Source: Archegozetes longisetosus (lineage: Eukaryota; Arthropoda; Arachnida; Sarcoptiformes; Trhypochthoniidae). Taken from it: a stretch of 64,000 nucleotides of DNA. The DNA is taken from assembly GCA_018873245.2 (NCBI GenBank), contig JAEMBT020000003.1, forward strand, positions 10,411,843 to 10,475,842. The letters are read 5' to 3'. Made by a program: the position numbers and the translations under genes. Each line of letters begins with the position of its first letter. Positions within the stretch are counted from its first letter, which is position 1. The notes under the pieces are model-generated. The model ran no database searches. It was not told the origin of the DNA and saw nothing but the letters and a program-made list of their open reading frames with translations. Shown piece by piece: positions 11,176 to 23,653 of the stretch.

Positions 11176-13081
11176 TTATTAGAAGACAATAAGAAATGTT
11201 ATTCAGAGGTTTGAAAAGTTTGTTAATAATTTTGTTTGAAATAGATTTGCGAAAAAATTAGTCACTTAAAAATAAAAATTTTGAGATAACTGAAAGAATT
11301 TTTGAAAATGAGATTTTTTCACTAAACTAAACGAATAAACAATCTTTAGTGATGCAATAGTTCTTAGGATTATTTCATCAACAATTTTTCGAAAGCGTCA
11401 AATTGATTCGAATTGAGAAATAAAACTAATAGCGTTTTTGCTGATTTTCCATAAAATTCTTGGTCAAACTGTTGAGTATCAAACGCAGAAATGTCTCAGC
11501 CTTAACAGTAGCGTGTTTTCTGGTTTTGATTTGAGCGAATAGGCTTAATAAAGTACTCCTTCCATAATCACTTCATAAACATGATACCTGCCAAGTTCAG
11601 TCAAGGCGATTACCACTCATTTCACTCTCAATTTAATGCAAAAAAGTAAAGACATTATGTGCACAATAGAAAATAACGTAATTAATTGAGAGTTTTCTTC
11701 CGAAAAATATTGAATTCAATTAAACCTTGTAGTCAGAGAAAACAAGAATCAGTGAAAACCCATCTGCAGCTTAAAAACGAACTCCTCAATTTTGTAATAC
11801 ATTATTTCAAGAAAAATTTAAAACAGAAGAGATTCTCAGGAAGAAAATATAAATTTTCTATTGAAATTAATTTGAAGTAAAAAAATCGACGCAGATAAGT
11901 ATAGACAGAGAAATGGTGTCTGAATGACACCTTGGCTTAAAGTAGTCAACAAAATTCTTGACAGATCAAAATCTATACATGAATCTAAACAACTTAGATC
12001 TTGACTGCAATATTGAATTTGAAGGCATACTGACTAAACAATTGAATAACTTTTTGCTTCGAGTAATGGTTAAATTCCTATTCGAACCTATTTTTATTCA
12101 CATAAAAGCGTTGACAATAACTTTAATACTGAATAAACTTGAAATAGATTTACACAATAGGCAGATAGGTTTCTTTTATATATTTTAATCACGTATTTCA
12201 ACGAAATCAAACCTAAACTCAATTGTAAGGCTATAAATGGAATGGAAACTATTTATGTTTATGATCTCTTCATGTCATTATGTAAGAATGAAATGAGAAT
12301 CGGTTAAGTGTTTCAGTAGTAATAATGCTTTTCCGCAATAAATTCTAATAAGAATAGTATATAAGGTAAAGGTTTACTCAGTAAATATAGAAGTTCGTTC
12401 TCACTATAAAGATAACAAAATATTTCATAAGACATACTATTGTGTGACTCTTTCATATATTTTATTATCTCTTCTTACGTTATCATATTCTTTAGCTTTT
12501 CGGATGAAAAATTGACACAATATGGTCTTACAAAATTTCCCTAAAAGTATACAATTTATTCAACATTGCTTAGTGGTCTTGAGCAATATAGAGTTTATGT
12601 TGCAATGGGTCGAGTTAAGACAAGAAATACTTTTTCCTGATATTCAGTTAGTTAACATTTTTCTTATTGATGCGTAAAATATAAGTCTCCGATTATAAGA
12701 AGATATTTAGGGTATTATGGCGTGAAAAGCTATGAAATTCAGTGCATTTTAGATGCATTCCACGAGTTCATATAATATTTCAAATGAAATCAATATAAAT
12801 AATAATCATTTATGCAGCTTTCGTACACTCGTACTCACATTCAATGAAAAAAGGAGGTAAGACTATAAGAGACGAATTTATTCCAGAACTGACGGATATT
12901 ATCTATCAAATTCATAAATAACTCTAAGAATTTTCAACGACTTCGCTAATGATATGTTCTGAAGAGAAAGTGTATTAAACTTAAAATTAGTCAATATTTT
13001 CTAAAATAAAACTATTGTATTTCCAAGTTTTTCAGAAAATAATGAGTAGGACTGTGAATCCTGTGTAAATACAAGTTTTCA
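11176..13081. other. Non-coding region
   Basis: Only short open frames occur (for example 11686-11880 and 11958-12188), with no motif or splice context. I see no gene or delimited repeat. Confidence 0.4.
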
Positions 13082-13083
13082 TA

Positions 13084-14109
13084 TAGTGTGTCCGGAAACC
13101 CATATCAACAAATTAAAAGTTAATTTCTCAAAACTACATACCCAATCACCTGAAATTTTAAAACCGACCTTAATATCATGATTTTAAAGATTTTTAAAGT
13201 ATAAAAATCAGTGGCCGTAATATACCAATTATTAAGGCCGTTCTCTAAAGAAGTTAGACATTAAGGCCAGTCTCTCAAAAAGTATAGAAAGACATTATAT
13301 TACTCGGACCGGCCTCTGACAATATATTAAACGAATCATTAATTTTATCATTATTTAAATCATTGTTTAATTCACTGTTTGTCAAATCATTATCTTTTTT
13401 GTAAATAAGTAAAAGGCACTGAAAAATAAAAAAACGGAAATCGTTTTCAATCGATTATCAAAAATTTGAACTTTCTGGCTACTTCTAGTTTGATGTGAAT
13501 GCATAACATAAGCAGGTTTTAATATCTCAAATTTTAGGTTTTCAAAAATAGTCCTAAAAATCCTGGCCGTAATATCTCAGATATTAAGGCATAGTTTGAT
13601 CAAATTTTGATATTAAAGCCGGTAGGTAATATGTCAGGTAATTGGGTAAGATATTTACATTAACTTTTTTAAATAAAGTGTAAGTTTTTGAAAGAATTGT
13701 CTCAATATGTCGACCTTCTTCTGAATAAACTTTGCGCAGTCTAACTTCAAAGTGTGAGAATATTAATGACTTATGAGCTATCGTCGTTGAAACTGCCAGT
13801 TTCTTCAAGTTTTTCCACTAAATTCTTAATTTTTCGGTAACACATGGTTTTTTGGTTTTGAAATTTCCTTAGACAGTTATGAAGTATTTATATTCATAAA
13901 ATATTTTTCAATTTATGAAAAAGCGCTTCTTTAAAGTGTATTTTGAAGATATTGTTGTACAGACTATTAGCTGAGAAAACGAAAGTTATATTACACTAAA
14001 AAAAACTTCAATTTAATTAGAAAAGGTATGCGAAATTTCCATTTAAAAAACTACTTTTTGAAAAAGTTATAGCCGCTTAATTTTATGACATAGGCTTCCG
14101 AACACACTG
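13084..14109 (-). mobile_element. Degenerate mariner-like element
   Basis: TA at 13082-13083 and 14110-14111 flanks inverted ends TAGTGTGTCCGGAAACCC and, on the complement of the right end, CAGTGTGTTCGGAAGCC. A transposase C-terminal remnant lies on the minus strand at 13584-13808. The interior also holds several ATTAAGGCC motifs between 13200 and 13625 that may mark a further insertion. The element is about 1 kb and non-autonomous. Confidence 0.75.
13584..13808 (-). pseudogene. Mariner-like transposase C-terminal remnant
   Basis: The frame includes FSHFEVRLRKVYSEEGRHIE followed by TIL. The pattern of a short R-L-R-K-V helix followed by E-G-x-H-I-E is the usual C-terminus of IS630/Tc1/mariner-type transposases. 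No catalytic core is intact upstream in this frame. It lies within TA-flanked inverted repeats, which supports a transposon origin. Confidence 0.5.
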
Positions 14110-14111
14110 TA

Positions 14112-16190
14112 AACCATCAAACCATATGCAAATTAGAAAATCTATCAAAGTCACAGAATAAAAATTCTAATGAGGTAACTTTAAAATAACATTTAAATAC
14201 ATATTTTGACTAAATTCGAAAATATATGTCTTGTTTTCGACAATGTCTAAATATTTTCTCTAAACCTAGCTTTGTCGACATCTCTTTGTAATTTTATCAT
14301 TGTGATTTTTTTCAGCTTCAGTAAGATTTTGGCTCTTAAAGAAATATCTCTGTTCCACAATATACTTTTAAGCACATTTAACCACAATTTTGATCAACAA
14401 CTGGATATTTGGGTCAAAATATTTCAAATTTAAGATTTTGAAATTGTCAATTTTCTTTGATGAGAATTTTCTGAAGATTATAATTCAAGCATCTTGTGAA
14501 TGCATGAAATCAATGTTTCGGATTTTTAGTTGATTTGTTAAAAACTGAGATCATAAAAAGCTGATATGCAGGGTTTCGTACAATCTGAAGGCGCTCATCA
14601 ACCTACACAATCTGTATAATTTACTGTTCTTTCGTACATATTTCATAAAAATATGTGTTTTTCATAGAATTTATAAAGAGTTTGAAAAACGTTCAGAGAA
14701 AATAAATTTAGAAACAATCTTGAGTGATTATCCATAGAGTAAAAACTTTCTATTTTCCACTCAACTCACTTTCGATTAGTTGTCACGTGAATAAAAAAAA
14801 TTGGGATATTTAAAAAAATTTACTCATTTCATTGCATCATATATGCCCAAAGCTATTTTTAAAGTAAATTAATACATAGAAATTTTCACTTTCATCCTTA
14901 CTCATATTAGAATATCTTTACATCCATAGCGACTTTCTGAAGCACAATAAGGAATTAGACAACACTGGGAATAGTCTTATAGGAGATATCCTCAAATGAG
15001 AAGTTCAAACGATTAGTGAATAGATGAAAGAACAGAAAAAGAGAAGAAAACACTTAACAACTAAATATTGTGATTGATTGATCAATAAAAGTGTGAACAG
15101 TAGAAGAAACATTTAATTATCTCTCATTCAAATATCTCACAAAGCACTCGGTTCTTTCAGAAATAATGGAATTTGATGGAAAAATACTGAACAGACAGTA
15201 GTCTTTGCTTAAACTTTTGGATAGCTTCAATCCAACCCGCAATAGTGAACCATCAGTTCATTAATTTTGTTGATTAACGCGTGGCTTTCATGCTCAAATT
15301 TACCAATAGCATACTTGTTTCTAAGTCTAGTATTTACGCCTAAAACTGTAATTTTCCATCAATATTTTTAGATTTCGTGTAATCATAGAATCTACATAAT
15401 TATTATTAAAAATATGTAAAAAAGTAAATAAGTTTTCATTTGAGTAATACTTGAGATAAAAGCATGCTTTTCGAAACATCAAATTTTATTTATTGACATA
15501 ATTTAATGTATTAACTATTTTTATGCATTTATTTTGCATAAAATACATAACCTTCTCATCCTTAGTGTCCTATTATGACATAATGTTCACATTATTCTGA
15601 GCAACTTTTCTGAATGTTGTCTTATGACTTGCGCTTAACCGTAGGTCTAATTGAGTTATGCGTTGTTTCAAGACTTTCAGCCTCCTATTAACAAGTTAAT
15701 ATCTAACAGTACAAAAGTTATTTTCAAAAAATGTCTAATACGTTCCTCATTGTTTATAAAAGAGCAGTATTATTTATTGACTCAATTGTTGCGAATGGTA
15801 CACCTTTTTAGACTTAAATATTTGCATTGACTCAGACTATACAATAGATAATTGATTGTACGCAACACAAATATTGTAACCCAGTATTGGACTGATATTT
15901 AATCAGCCAAATGTTATGCATAAGTTTTCTAGCGCTTAATATTGACATTATTGAGAGACGAGTTGAAGTTCTTTTGAGATGATCATAATAAAAATCATTT
16001 TCATAATAAATTTGAAAGTTGTGAATAACTTAGTAAAATCTTACAATTAATTTTAATTTTCCTTATAAGAGTTTGAACCGGTTATTTCGCCATCGAAGTT
16101 ATTAGATGAGAATTTATTGAAGATAAACTGTAAAAAATGATTAATGCGTAGAACTTCCGTTATTCTTATAAAGCTTAAGGCTTCATATTT
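14112..16190. other. AT-rich non-coding region
   Basis: No supported gene, RNA or repeat was seen. The 78-aa minus-strand frame at 16053-16289 overlaps the palindrome that follows and is treated as spurious. Confidence 0.4.
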
Positions 16191-16194
16191 TAGA

Positions 16195-16446
16195 TAAGTA
16201 TCGTGCATTGGAATAAAAATATCCATAATAAAGGTGTTGGCTTCACTGCAAATAACAAACTTTAAAGTTAGATGTAAAGCAGGAGACACTTTAGAACTTC
16301 ATAAACTAAACTATTATTCATAACTATTGATAGCAATAATAAAACACACTTATTACTTTCCTGCTTTGCATCAAACTTTAAAGTTTGTTATTTGCAGTAA
16401 AGCCAACACCTTTACTATGGACATTTTTATCTCAATGTACGATACC
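16195..16446. repeat. Palindromic repeat
   Basis: The left arm 16195-16284 contains AAAGGTGTTGGCTTCACTGC and ACAAACTTTAAAGTT. The right arm 16357-16446 is its reverse complement at roughly 88 percent by eye. The outer edges pair AAGTATCGTGCATTGG with CAATGTACGATACC. No target duplication was found, so foldback MITE is inferred from structure. Confidence 0.65.
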
Positions 16447-16686
16447 ATTAGAAATAATTAGAAGCTGAGAGTTGTAAGTAATGTAGTCTTTCCTGTAGAA
16501 CACATGATTAATCGACTGTATATCAAATTTAATGAATTATTAAAGTTTAAAATTTACCAATAAAAACAGTCAATCATCACCCAATAGGTAATCAAATTTT
16601 AAGGTCTACTAAAAGTAATAACGTTTGACGAGTTATACGTGAAAGTGTATATTTCTAAACTCTCAGCTTCTAATTATAGCAATGGT
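16443..16686. repeat. Second palindromic repeat abutting the first
   Basis: AATTAGAAGCTGAGAGTT at 16456-16473 recurs inverted at about 16657-16676, with CCATT/AATGG at the outer edges. The palindrome begins where the preceding one ends, so two foldback units are adjacent. Confidence 0.55.
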
Positions 16687-18970
16687 GTATAGTAATTATC
16701 ACAACATGATTATCATATTATGAGCATTTCATAACAATAAATCTCTAAATAATACGCTTGTGAAACAGCTTCTAACAATTTATAAGCTTGAAAGCATGAT
16801 ATTTTCCAAAAGAATAAATGATCATATATTGGATACCAAGTTTTGGACCAAGTAGATAATTAAAGTAATGCTCGCATTTTCTCATCTAAGTTCAGAGCTT
16901 CAATATTAAAAATGCATTTTGTTAGTGAGATCAGACATCTATTTCAGTGTTTTCATAAGATTCTTGGAGCTTCTCAGTAGCTCGAGAGAGTAAAGCTAAT
17001 CTTAAATTGATAATTTTGCTTATAGTTTTGTATTGAAATGAAAATTAGGCGTGAGCTTTGGATTACTTGTCATTTAGTATTTTTGATGGTAACTTATTAG
17101 TGCCCACTGCAAAACCTGACAAACTCTTGAATTAAACCTGATGCCTAGCTTTGATAATCGGTCCATGAGACAAGAATTTCATGATATACTTTTATACTAA
17201 TAATATCCTGATGTAATTCTGAATAAAATTAGCTTTTTGACAATTACATTTCTTTGAAACATGAAATTTTTAATCCTATCACTTTTGAACGTTCATCAGT
17301 ACAAAGTCTAAATAATTAATTGTAAAATGTTTAGTAAATAAACTTCTTATAAAATAAAAATCTTGTGAAATTTAGGAATGATAAACGACCTTTGAAAGTT
17401 GTTCGGATGAATAATTAAGCAATTAAAGCATCACTTGATAAGACCCATCTCGAATTTGTCATTCACTTTATAATGATTTATGGAACGAATACTCGGGTAT
17501 TTGTACTTAAGTTTGTTTGTATTTCATATTCTTGTAGCAAATTTAATTTACCATTCTTATAAAAGTTTGTGAACCCTTTAGGAAATAAATCAAAATCATA
17601 TGATGCGGTTATAAATTACACCGGATTCATATTAAGTTCAATGAGATCAGAGTTTTTAAATCCGAACCGATTGGTGACGATAAGGAACAAATGAGTTAAA
17701 CAATACTTCATCTTTATCTGTTTGCGTCGACAATTTGGATGCTGTTAAACGCAATCAAACGCAATCAATTTTGTCTTTGAATATAACACCAATTTATTTT
17801 ATCTCATAATCATTATTCAATCCTCTGTTTGTTCCAATATTCTTTAAAGATAAGTTTTGTTTTGATGTTTGAAATTTGGTTCAATCTGTCAAACGATTCT
17901 TATTCTCACACTGACTTTCGTCGGTAGCAACTTCTAAGTTTCTAAGGTTATTTGAAATTTTTTTCAAATTAATCTTCGGTTCTTAATCAGTTAATTATTA
18001 ATAGCTAAAATTTGATCTCCGAGGCTGAAACCTATAGGAAGCATTGCTTTATAGCATGTTTGCAAAGTCTGTGCATAAGTTAAACATCTTCGAATTGTTT
18101 TGGCTATGCCTTACATAACATTAAACTAGAAACACATTTAGGTTCTGCGCTTCGAGTTTACTTTCACCTTACTTTTAACTTTTACTCTAAGTATTTTATT
18201 CGATAATGTGTGTTACCATTTAATCTAAAATCAAGATCAATTTAATTTCAGGCTATCGATTGAAACCAAATTGGTAATCACACTTTCACAGTTTGTAGAT
18301 TTTAAATAAATGATGCCGCACACTAATTTAGATTAATTTGAATTGCTAAGCTATTCATTTATTTTCTAAATTGAACAGATTTTCTTGCAAATTTTTCGAA
18401 TGTTAACTTTTAGATGTTATGATGTATATGAGCACAAGATTGTGGTTATTTGCTAACATAAAATATTAGTGGAGAAATAAGTTAGAGTCAGATTCACATT
18501 TTCACTACTGAGATATCTATTAACTCTTATATTGAGCTTAATTTCACTTAATAACATATTTAAGAGGTCATATCTTTAGTAACACTCAATGACACCTTAA
18601 CATGAAATCAAATCATTAAAATATAAAGCAAATAATTGGTATTAACTAATCAATAACAAGAAAATAGTTTTCCAATAAAAAAGAAATTTTATTTATTTTT
18701 AAATTTATTAACGGAGCAAATATTAGACTTTTGACGAGTTTTTATTGTGATGATTTTATATTAAAATTTGATTACCTCTTATCACGAAACCGTTAGACGA
18801 ATGTCAATAAAGTAATAGAAAAACTCAATACTATTCTTATATCTTTAGGACATCATTTCAAAGCACTTCAATCACAATATTCATAGATTTTAGGGAAATT
18901 GTAATCAAATTTGAACAAAGTTTATTAGAGCTTAAAAACTGAATGGTGTTGGCAATAGAAAGTGATTTTG
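16687..18970. other. AT-rich non-coding region
   Basis: No open frame of interest, RNA gene or delimited repeat was found. It lies upstream of a membrane-protein exon and could include its introns or promoter, but nothing proves that. Confidence 0.4.
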
Positions 18971-18974
18971 ATCT

Positions 18975-19378
18975 TTCGCAAACAATAGCACAGGAATTGC
19001 CACTTTTGTTAGAACTCATTTATGTCGCATCGGTTTATTTCTTTTCCCAAATGGATCAGAAAAAGAAATATTTCATAACCCATTCTTGATTGCTATAATG
19101 AATTCGGTATATTTGGTCAGATGTGTCATTTCATTAGTATTGCCAGAAGAAAATCTGGAATATTTCATATTGATTCTCGATTCCACATACTTTGTTAATG
19201 CTAGCATTCACTACGATATCTCAGCTATTCTCGCACTTCTCATAACACTGATTACACAATGGATTCGTTATAGAAGTTACAAGAATAAGGAATTCTCGAC
19301 TTATTTGAGACCATTTGAGGCGATTTTAGGATTCATTTCACTGCTAATCTCGTTAGATGTAGTCAACAATTTGTGAGA
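18975..19378 (+). CDS. Exon of a multi-pass membrane protein, possibly gustatory-receptor-like
   Basis: The frame is open from the TGA near 18971 to the TGA at 19374-19376, about 133 codons, longer than the ATG-less frame starting at 19086. The protein includes RIGLFLFPNGSEKEIFHNPF, then three hydrophobic stretches: around LIAIMNSVYLVRCVISLVLP, YFILILDSTYFV and ISAILALLITLITQWIRY. A final segment is GFISLLISLDVV. No signal peptide or start codon is evident, so an upstream splice acceptor (for example an AG near 18990) is likely. Alternating hydrophobic helices and short basic loops fit the large arthropod Gr families, but no signature motif is visible. Treat it as a partial gene or pseudogene exon. 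Confidence 0.4.
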
Positions 19379-20350
19379 TATTAATATAAAATTTTGAATC
19401 CTTCTTTGAAAATTACAATAATTTATTTTGCTTAACGACTGCAACATTTTCGTAAAAACGTTAGCTGACATTATCATAAAATTCTTGAAGATTTCTAAAG
19501 ATAGAAAAATAAAGATAATATAAATTGAGTGTCATTTGAGTGATTATTCAAGTCTGGTCCTCAATACATGAATTAATGAATGAACTCAGTTTAACGATAC
19601 GGAATAGTTTGTTATAGCGCATGATATGTCTAAAAATTATTAATGATTACTTAGTTAAATTTCGAGACCAATTATATCGGCTTCTTTTCTTGTTTTTAAC
19701 TAGCACTCGAGGTCTCAACTGCTTTTCACACAACTGTTAAAAAGCGCGAAGCGTTCAATCTTTTCGCTAAACAATATTTTCAAAACGCATTTCTAAAGAG
19801 TTATAATATTTTTGATAATCGCAATCGCTATTCATTCAACAGGTGCTGAGACGAAGAAAGAAAATATAAAGCACTTTTAGAATCTAGTTATGATTACAAT
19901 TGTGGTTTTTGTGTCTTTGATCTCATATATGTGTAGCTTACCATAGATTATAGTTCACTATAGCGCGTTGTAGTCTATAAGATACCCGCTGCCATCCCAT
20001 CAGGTGGATCGTATAAACAAATAAGTCAACGAATCAATTAGTAGAACAAGATGGACTTTCCAAATCGAAGACAAATTGAAGGAAATATCAAGCAGAAAAT
20101 GCAAAATAATTAACTCCTCATATTTGTATAAATATTCGGCAAAATTTGCATGAATTATTTTGCAAAGCTTTGCCAAATGCTTTACAAAATTAAGCACTTT
20201 TTGCTTTAATTAAAAAAGTTATTCAATGCTTGAAATAAGTTTAATATTTTAAATATTTGTGAAATTTTAATAAGATAAAGTTAAAATGAGAAAATTTGTT
20301 TGTTCCAATAAAATATTGATTAAGAACAACATGAAAAAACTTTTACATAA
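19379..20350. other. Non-coding region
   Basis: No further exon of the upstream membrane protein could be recognised. The minus-strand frame at 20000-20197 has no family signature. Confidence 0.35.
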
Positions 20351-20352
20351 TA

Positions 20353-20556
20353 GTGTTAATCAGACTGACACCTGAGTTGCGTGACATTTTGACACAAAGA
20401 GGGGAGTAAGCGATTTTTTCAATGAAATTCCAGAGATCAATAAATTTTACACTTAAGCTACATAAAAACTTTTACTACTGAGAAATACATTAATTATTAG
20501 CGAGTTATTATTATGAGACTAACGTGAGTTGCGTGAGAGGTAGTCAGTCTGTTGTT
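20353..20556. repeat. Short inverted-repeat element
   Basis: CAGACTGAC at 20361-20369 pairs with GTCAGTCTG at 20543-20551. A directly repeated GAGTTGCGTGA lies inside both ends (about 20374 and 20526). The layout suggests a small MITE about 200 bp long, but no target duplication is certain. Confidence 0.35.
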
Positions 20557-21009
20557 AATAGACTTATTGGGCCACTATTATACTCCAACTTGAGATCCAA
20601 TCCAGATGCAGATCTTTCGTTGGGTAAGCAAAATGATTGCTATCACGATTATTACAATTTTCGTCATTGTTGTTGATTTCATTATCCATCAAATGATCGC
20701 ATTCAGGATTTAGCGCTCTACTTCAAGCAAAATTTGATTGCTTTAGACATTCGGCTCATTTCTAACAACATAGTTTCTTCTAATACTGTTTTATTATGAT
20801 ACTACTTTATTGCCAATTCATTTCAATAATATAGCTTTGATTTCTGGTAGAATTTCTTGTCATTTATTATTTGTCCTCGGAAGTAAACTTTTGTGAGCTA
20901 TCAGTTTCTCTCTTTTGTATAAAACATTTCTTTTGAATTGATCAATAAGTTGAACAGTTAGTTCAATAGTGATACTCAGTGGCCTTTGTTTTCAGACTTT
21001 AGTCTTAAA

Positions 21010-21156
21010 ATGAGTAGAATACCAGTCGCAAAAACCCATAAGAGGCATCTCTTTGATTGGCAAAAGAAATATCTGATTCGCAATCACTTTATCTCTATTG
21101 AATATACGGCACTAAAAGCTTTTACAACCACTTTAAGTTCGACTAAAAACTATTGA
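21010..21156 (+). CDS. Short open frame, unidentified
   Basis: An ATG-started frame of 48 codons begins MSRIPVAKTHKRHLFDWQKK and is fairly free of low-complexity composition. It is basic and could be a first exon or part of a transposase DNA-binding region. No homologous neighbour, splice evidence or domain is visible. It may be chance. Confidence 0.15.
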   Translation: MSRIPVAKTHKRHLFDWQKKYLIRNHFISIEYTALKAFTTTLSSTKNY

Positions 21157-21379
21157 AATTGAGATGTTTCGTAATTTATCATTGAATGCACGAATGAATT
21201 CTCTTTTTTGAATCTGATAAATAGCACTAGATTTTAAATTGTTCGCATTACAATTCTATTTCTTCTTTTCCTCTGGTAGTTATCAATACTCGTAACTATT
21301 GGTAATTCGATAGTATTATTAGCCTGGTTTTCATGTCTGAATGGCTAAGGTTCTGATTGCTTCTTTGGATCAAGTAACG

Positions 21380-21664
21380 TCAGTTTAGACTATGGGCAAT
21401 AAGCTTTATGTGTTTCTTATATTTCACTGCTTTTATATGTATGAAACTCTTGTGATGCCATCTTATTATCACATTTAAGACCACTTTGTTGTAGAAATAT
21501 GTCCTGGAGAGTTGGAACAGTATTAATTTTAAAGAAGAATATTCTTGTCTATTGTAAATAATATTTAGCAACTCTACTAAAATTTCTTCTTCAAGTTTAG
21601 TTTCAACCTCATTGCGATGATTTCCCAGAACTGGCTCCAAGTTTTTGCTCATTGATATTGACAA
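21380..21664 (-). CDS. Unidentified 94-aa open frame
   Basis: The predicted protein has an acidic, helix-forming middle around VETKLEEEILVELLNIIYNR and a basic C-terminus with RWHHKSFIHIKAVKYKK. I recognise no family. Length and composition are unusual for random sequence at this AT content, so it may be a relic exon. No supported splice sites or neighbours place it in a gene. Confidence 0.2.
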   Translation of the reverse strand: MSISMSKNLEPVLGNHRNEVETKLEEEILVELLNIIYNRQEYSSLKLILFQLSRTYFYNKVVLNVIIRWHHKSFIHIKAVKYKKHIKLIAHSLN

Positions 21665-21969
21665 TAATTTTTCGTGAAATTCTAGATGAAATTTGGTTAT
21701 TTGTAAATTAAGTTGTGATGAACGTTAGACAATAACAGTTAGTTTTCAAAAGAGAGCGCTATCGCAACTTTTTTACCTGTTTTATTCACAAAAATATAGT
21801 TAGCTACAATGAATCTACAAAATGACATAAGTGACATTTTTAATTTACTGGCAAATTGTGCACCATTCACAATTAGTTTAGGGTCATTACTCACGTATAA
21901 AGCTTTGAGTTTTTCATGTGTTTAAAGTCGGGATATTTTTTAAATATTATGTAACCAATTTTTGTTTGG

Positions 21970-22400
21970 GTGAACCCGATAGTGGAATTGAATAAACGCA
22001 AAGCTCTCCAAATTTTAGGTGAAAATGGCATAACTAGACCTCAGGATTTGAGTGAGCTGACAGGAATGCCGTTGAGAACCTGTTATAATGTGAAGAAGAG
22101 ATTTGAAAATGGGATCGACGTCGAAAGAGTACATGCAAATGGTACGAAATAGAAATTGAATAATAACGATCGTTGAATAATTTCTCAACTTGCTCTATCA
22201 TTCCAATGATCAGCGGCTCGAATTGGGAATCTGGCTCAAAAAAGAGGAAACGTAGGCTGGAGGCCATAGAACCGAAGTCAGTTGCCGAGTGGAAGATAAA
22301 AATTCAAGAAATTTGAGACGAGTCATCGCACGAACTGGTGGATCGCTCATAAGGTCTCCCTCCGGGAGAATTGAAGAATGTATTGCCACCAGTGGTGAAG
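21970..22400 (+). pseudogene. Tc1/mariner-like transposase N-terminal fragment
   Basis: The frame reads KRKALQILGENGITRPQDLS, then ELTGMPLRTCYNVKKRFENG, to a TAG at 22150. This is a helix-turn-helix of the Tc1/mariner DNA-binding type: an ILGENG turn and a recognition helix starting PLRTCYNVKKRF. The frame then continues with several stops through SAARIGNLAQKRGNVGW, the second paired-like half. The catalytic DDE domain was not found downstream, and TIRs were not delimited. It is a dead 5' fragment. Confidence 0.65.
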
Positions 22401-22655
22401 TTACAAAACATTGATCTGAATCATAAAACTACAGCTATTTAGCTAAATAATGACTATTCATTTATTAAGATACGTTCAATTTTTCGAAAGTCATTAAACA
22501 TTATCAGATTGCAGATCGCCAATCTTACAAAATTGTTTAATGCATAAAAGGTTTGAACAAAACAATCAGACGATTTAATTAATTTAACTATAAGAGTTTA
22601 GAACCAGTTTAAATAACAAAAGAATAACAATTTTATAGATTCATTGATTACGTGA

Positions 22656-22669
22656 GTGAGTGAGTGAGT

Positions 22670-22704
<35 letters not shown>
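22656..22704 (+). repeat. Compound (GTGA)n(GA)n microsatellite
   Basis: About five GTGA units run directly into about thirteen GA units. The compound structure is consistent with slippage after a GTGA to GAGA change. Confidence 0.97.
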
Positions 22705-22707
<3 letters not shown>

Positions 22708-23650
22708 TATTTTTAGTAACCTGGAAGCTATTACTAAACCCTTAGTGCTCTCAAGTATGAACTTAATGTATTGTAATCTCTTTCTCCCCATGATAAACGA
22801 TTTCATATAAGAGTTGAGTTCTCTGAAAAGCTTACTAAAAAATTATCAGAAATTAATGAATAAGTTTTAAATACTATTAATTTTTAATATGACTCATTCG
22901 TATCCAAATTGAGTTTTATTTAATAAACAAATTAACAATTCTTATACGATTGAAATAGTATGAAGTAAATGGTTATTTGTTGCGTATTTTCTAATGGATT
23001 AGCACATTAAATAATTATATAGGCTTTTACTTCTATCTTTGAATGGTTTTTCATTTAAATTTTATGTCTCTGTTAATATAATCGTCAAAATTAGATTTGT
23101 GTCTAGACTTTCCGTTGTATTCATTATGATTACAAATAATTCGTTTAATCCCTGGATACATTAATGAATAGCGCTTTAAAAGTGATTTTTATTTTTAGAA
23201 ATTCTGATATGATCTTCAAAATTCAGACTTCATTTTTTGACATCTGTAGTCGATAACTTTTAAATAAATTTCTAGATTGAGTCCAGACACAAATGGCTTC
23301 CCATCGAACCAACACTTAAATCGCTTTTCAAATAATAACAGCAATTATTAATAAATGTTTTGAGACATAACCGATATTAAGACTAATCAAAGCATGAAAA
23401 TATTTGAATAGAATACAAAACAGAATGTCCAATGCAATTAAGAATAGTTTTTTTAATAGCGCTCGTATTACAAACGCGATTATTATTTACTGTAAACGCA
23501 ATTAAAGCAATTGGGTGTGACAAATGAGTGATTGACGAATATCTCAATTAGAAAAATATTAAGATATATATTTGAAATCATCAAGTTATTCCATTTGTTA
23601 ATAAAGAGAATCTTATCGAATATTTAAAGAAGGTTTCAACGCATTTTATA
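22705..23650. other. Non-coding region
   Basis: No gene or delimited transposon was found. It lies just 3' of the minus-strand membrane-protein pseudogene and may contain its 3' untranslated region. Confidence 0.4.
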
Positions 23651-23653
23651 GAA

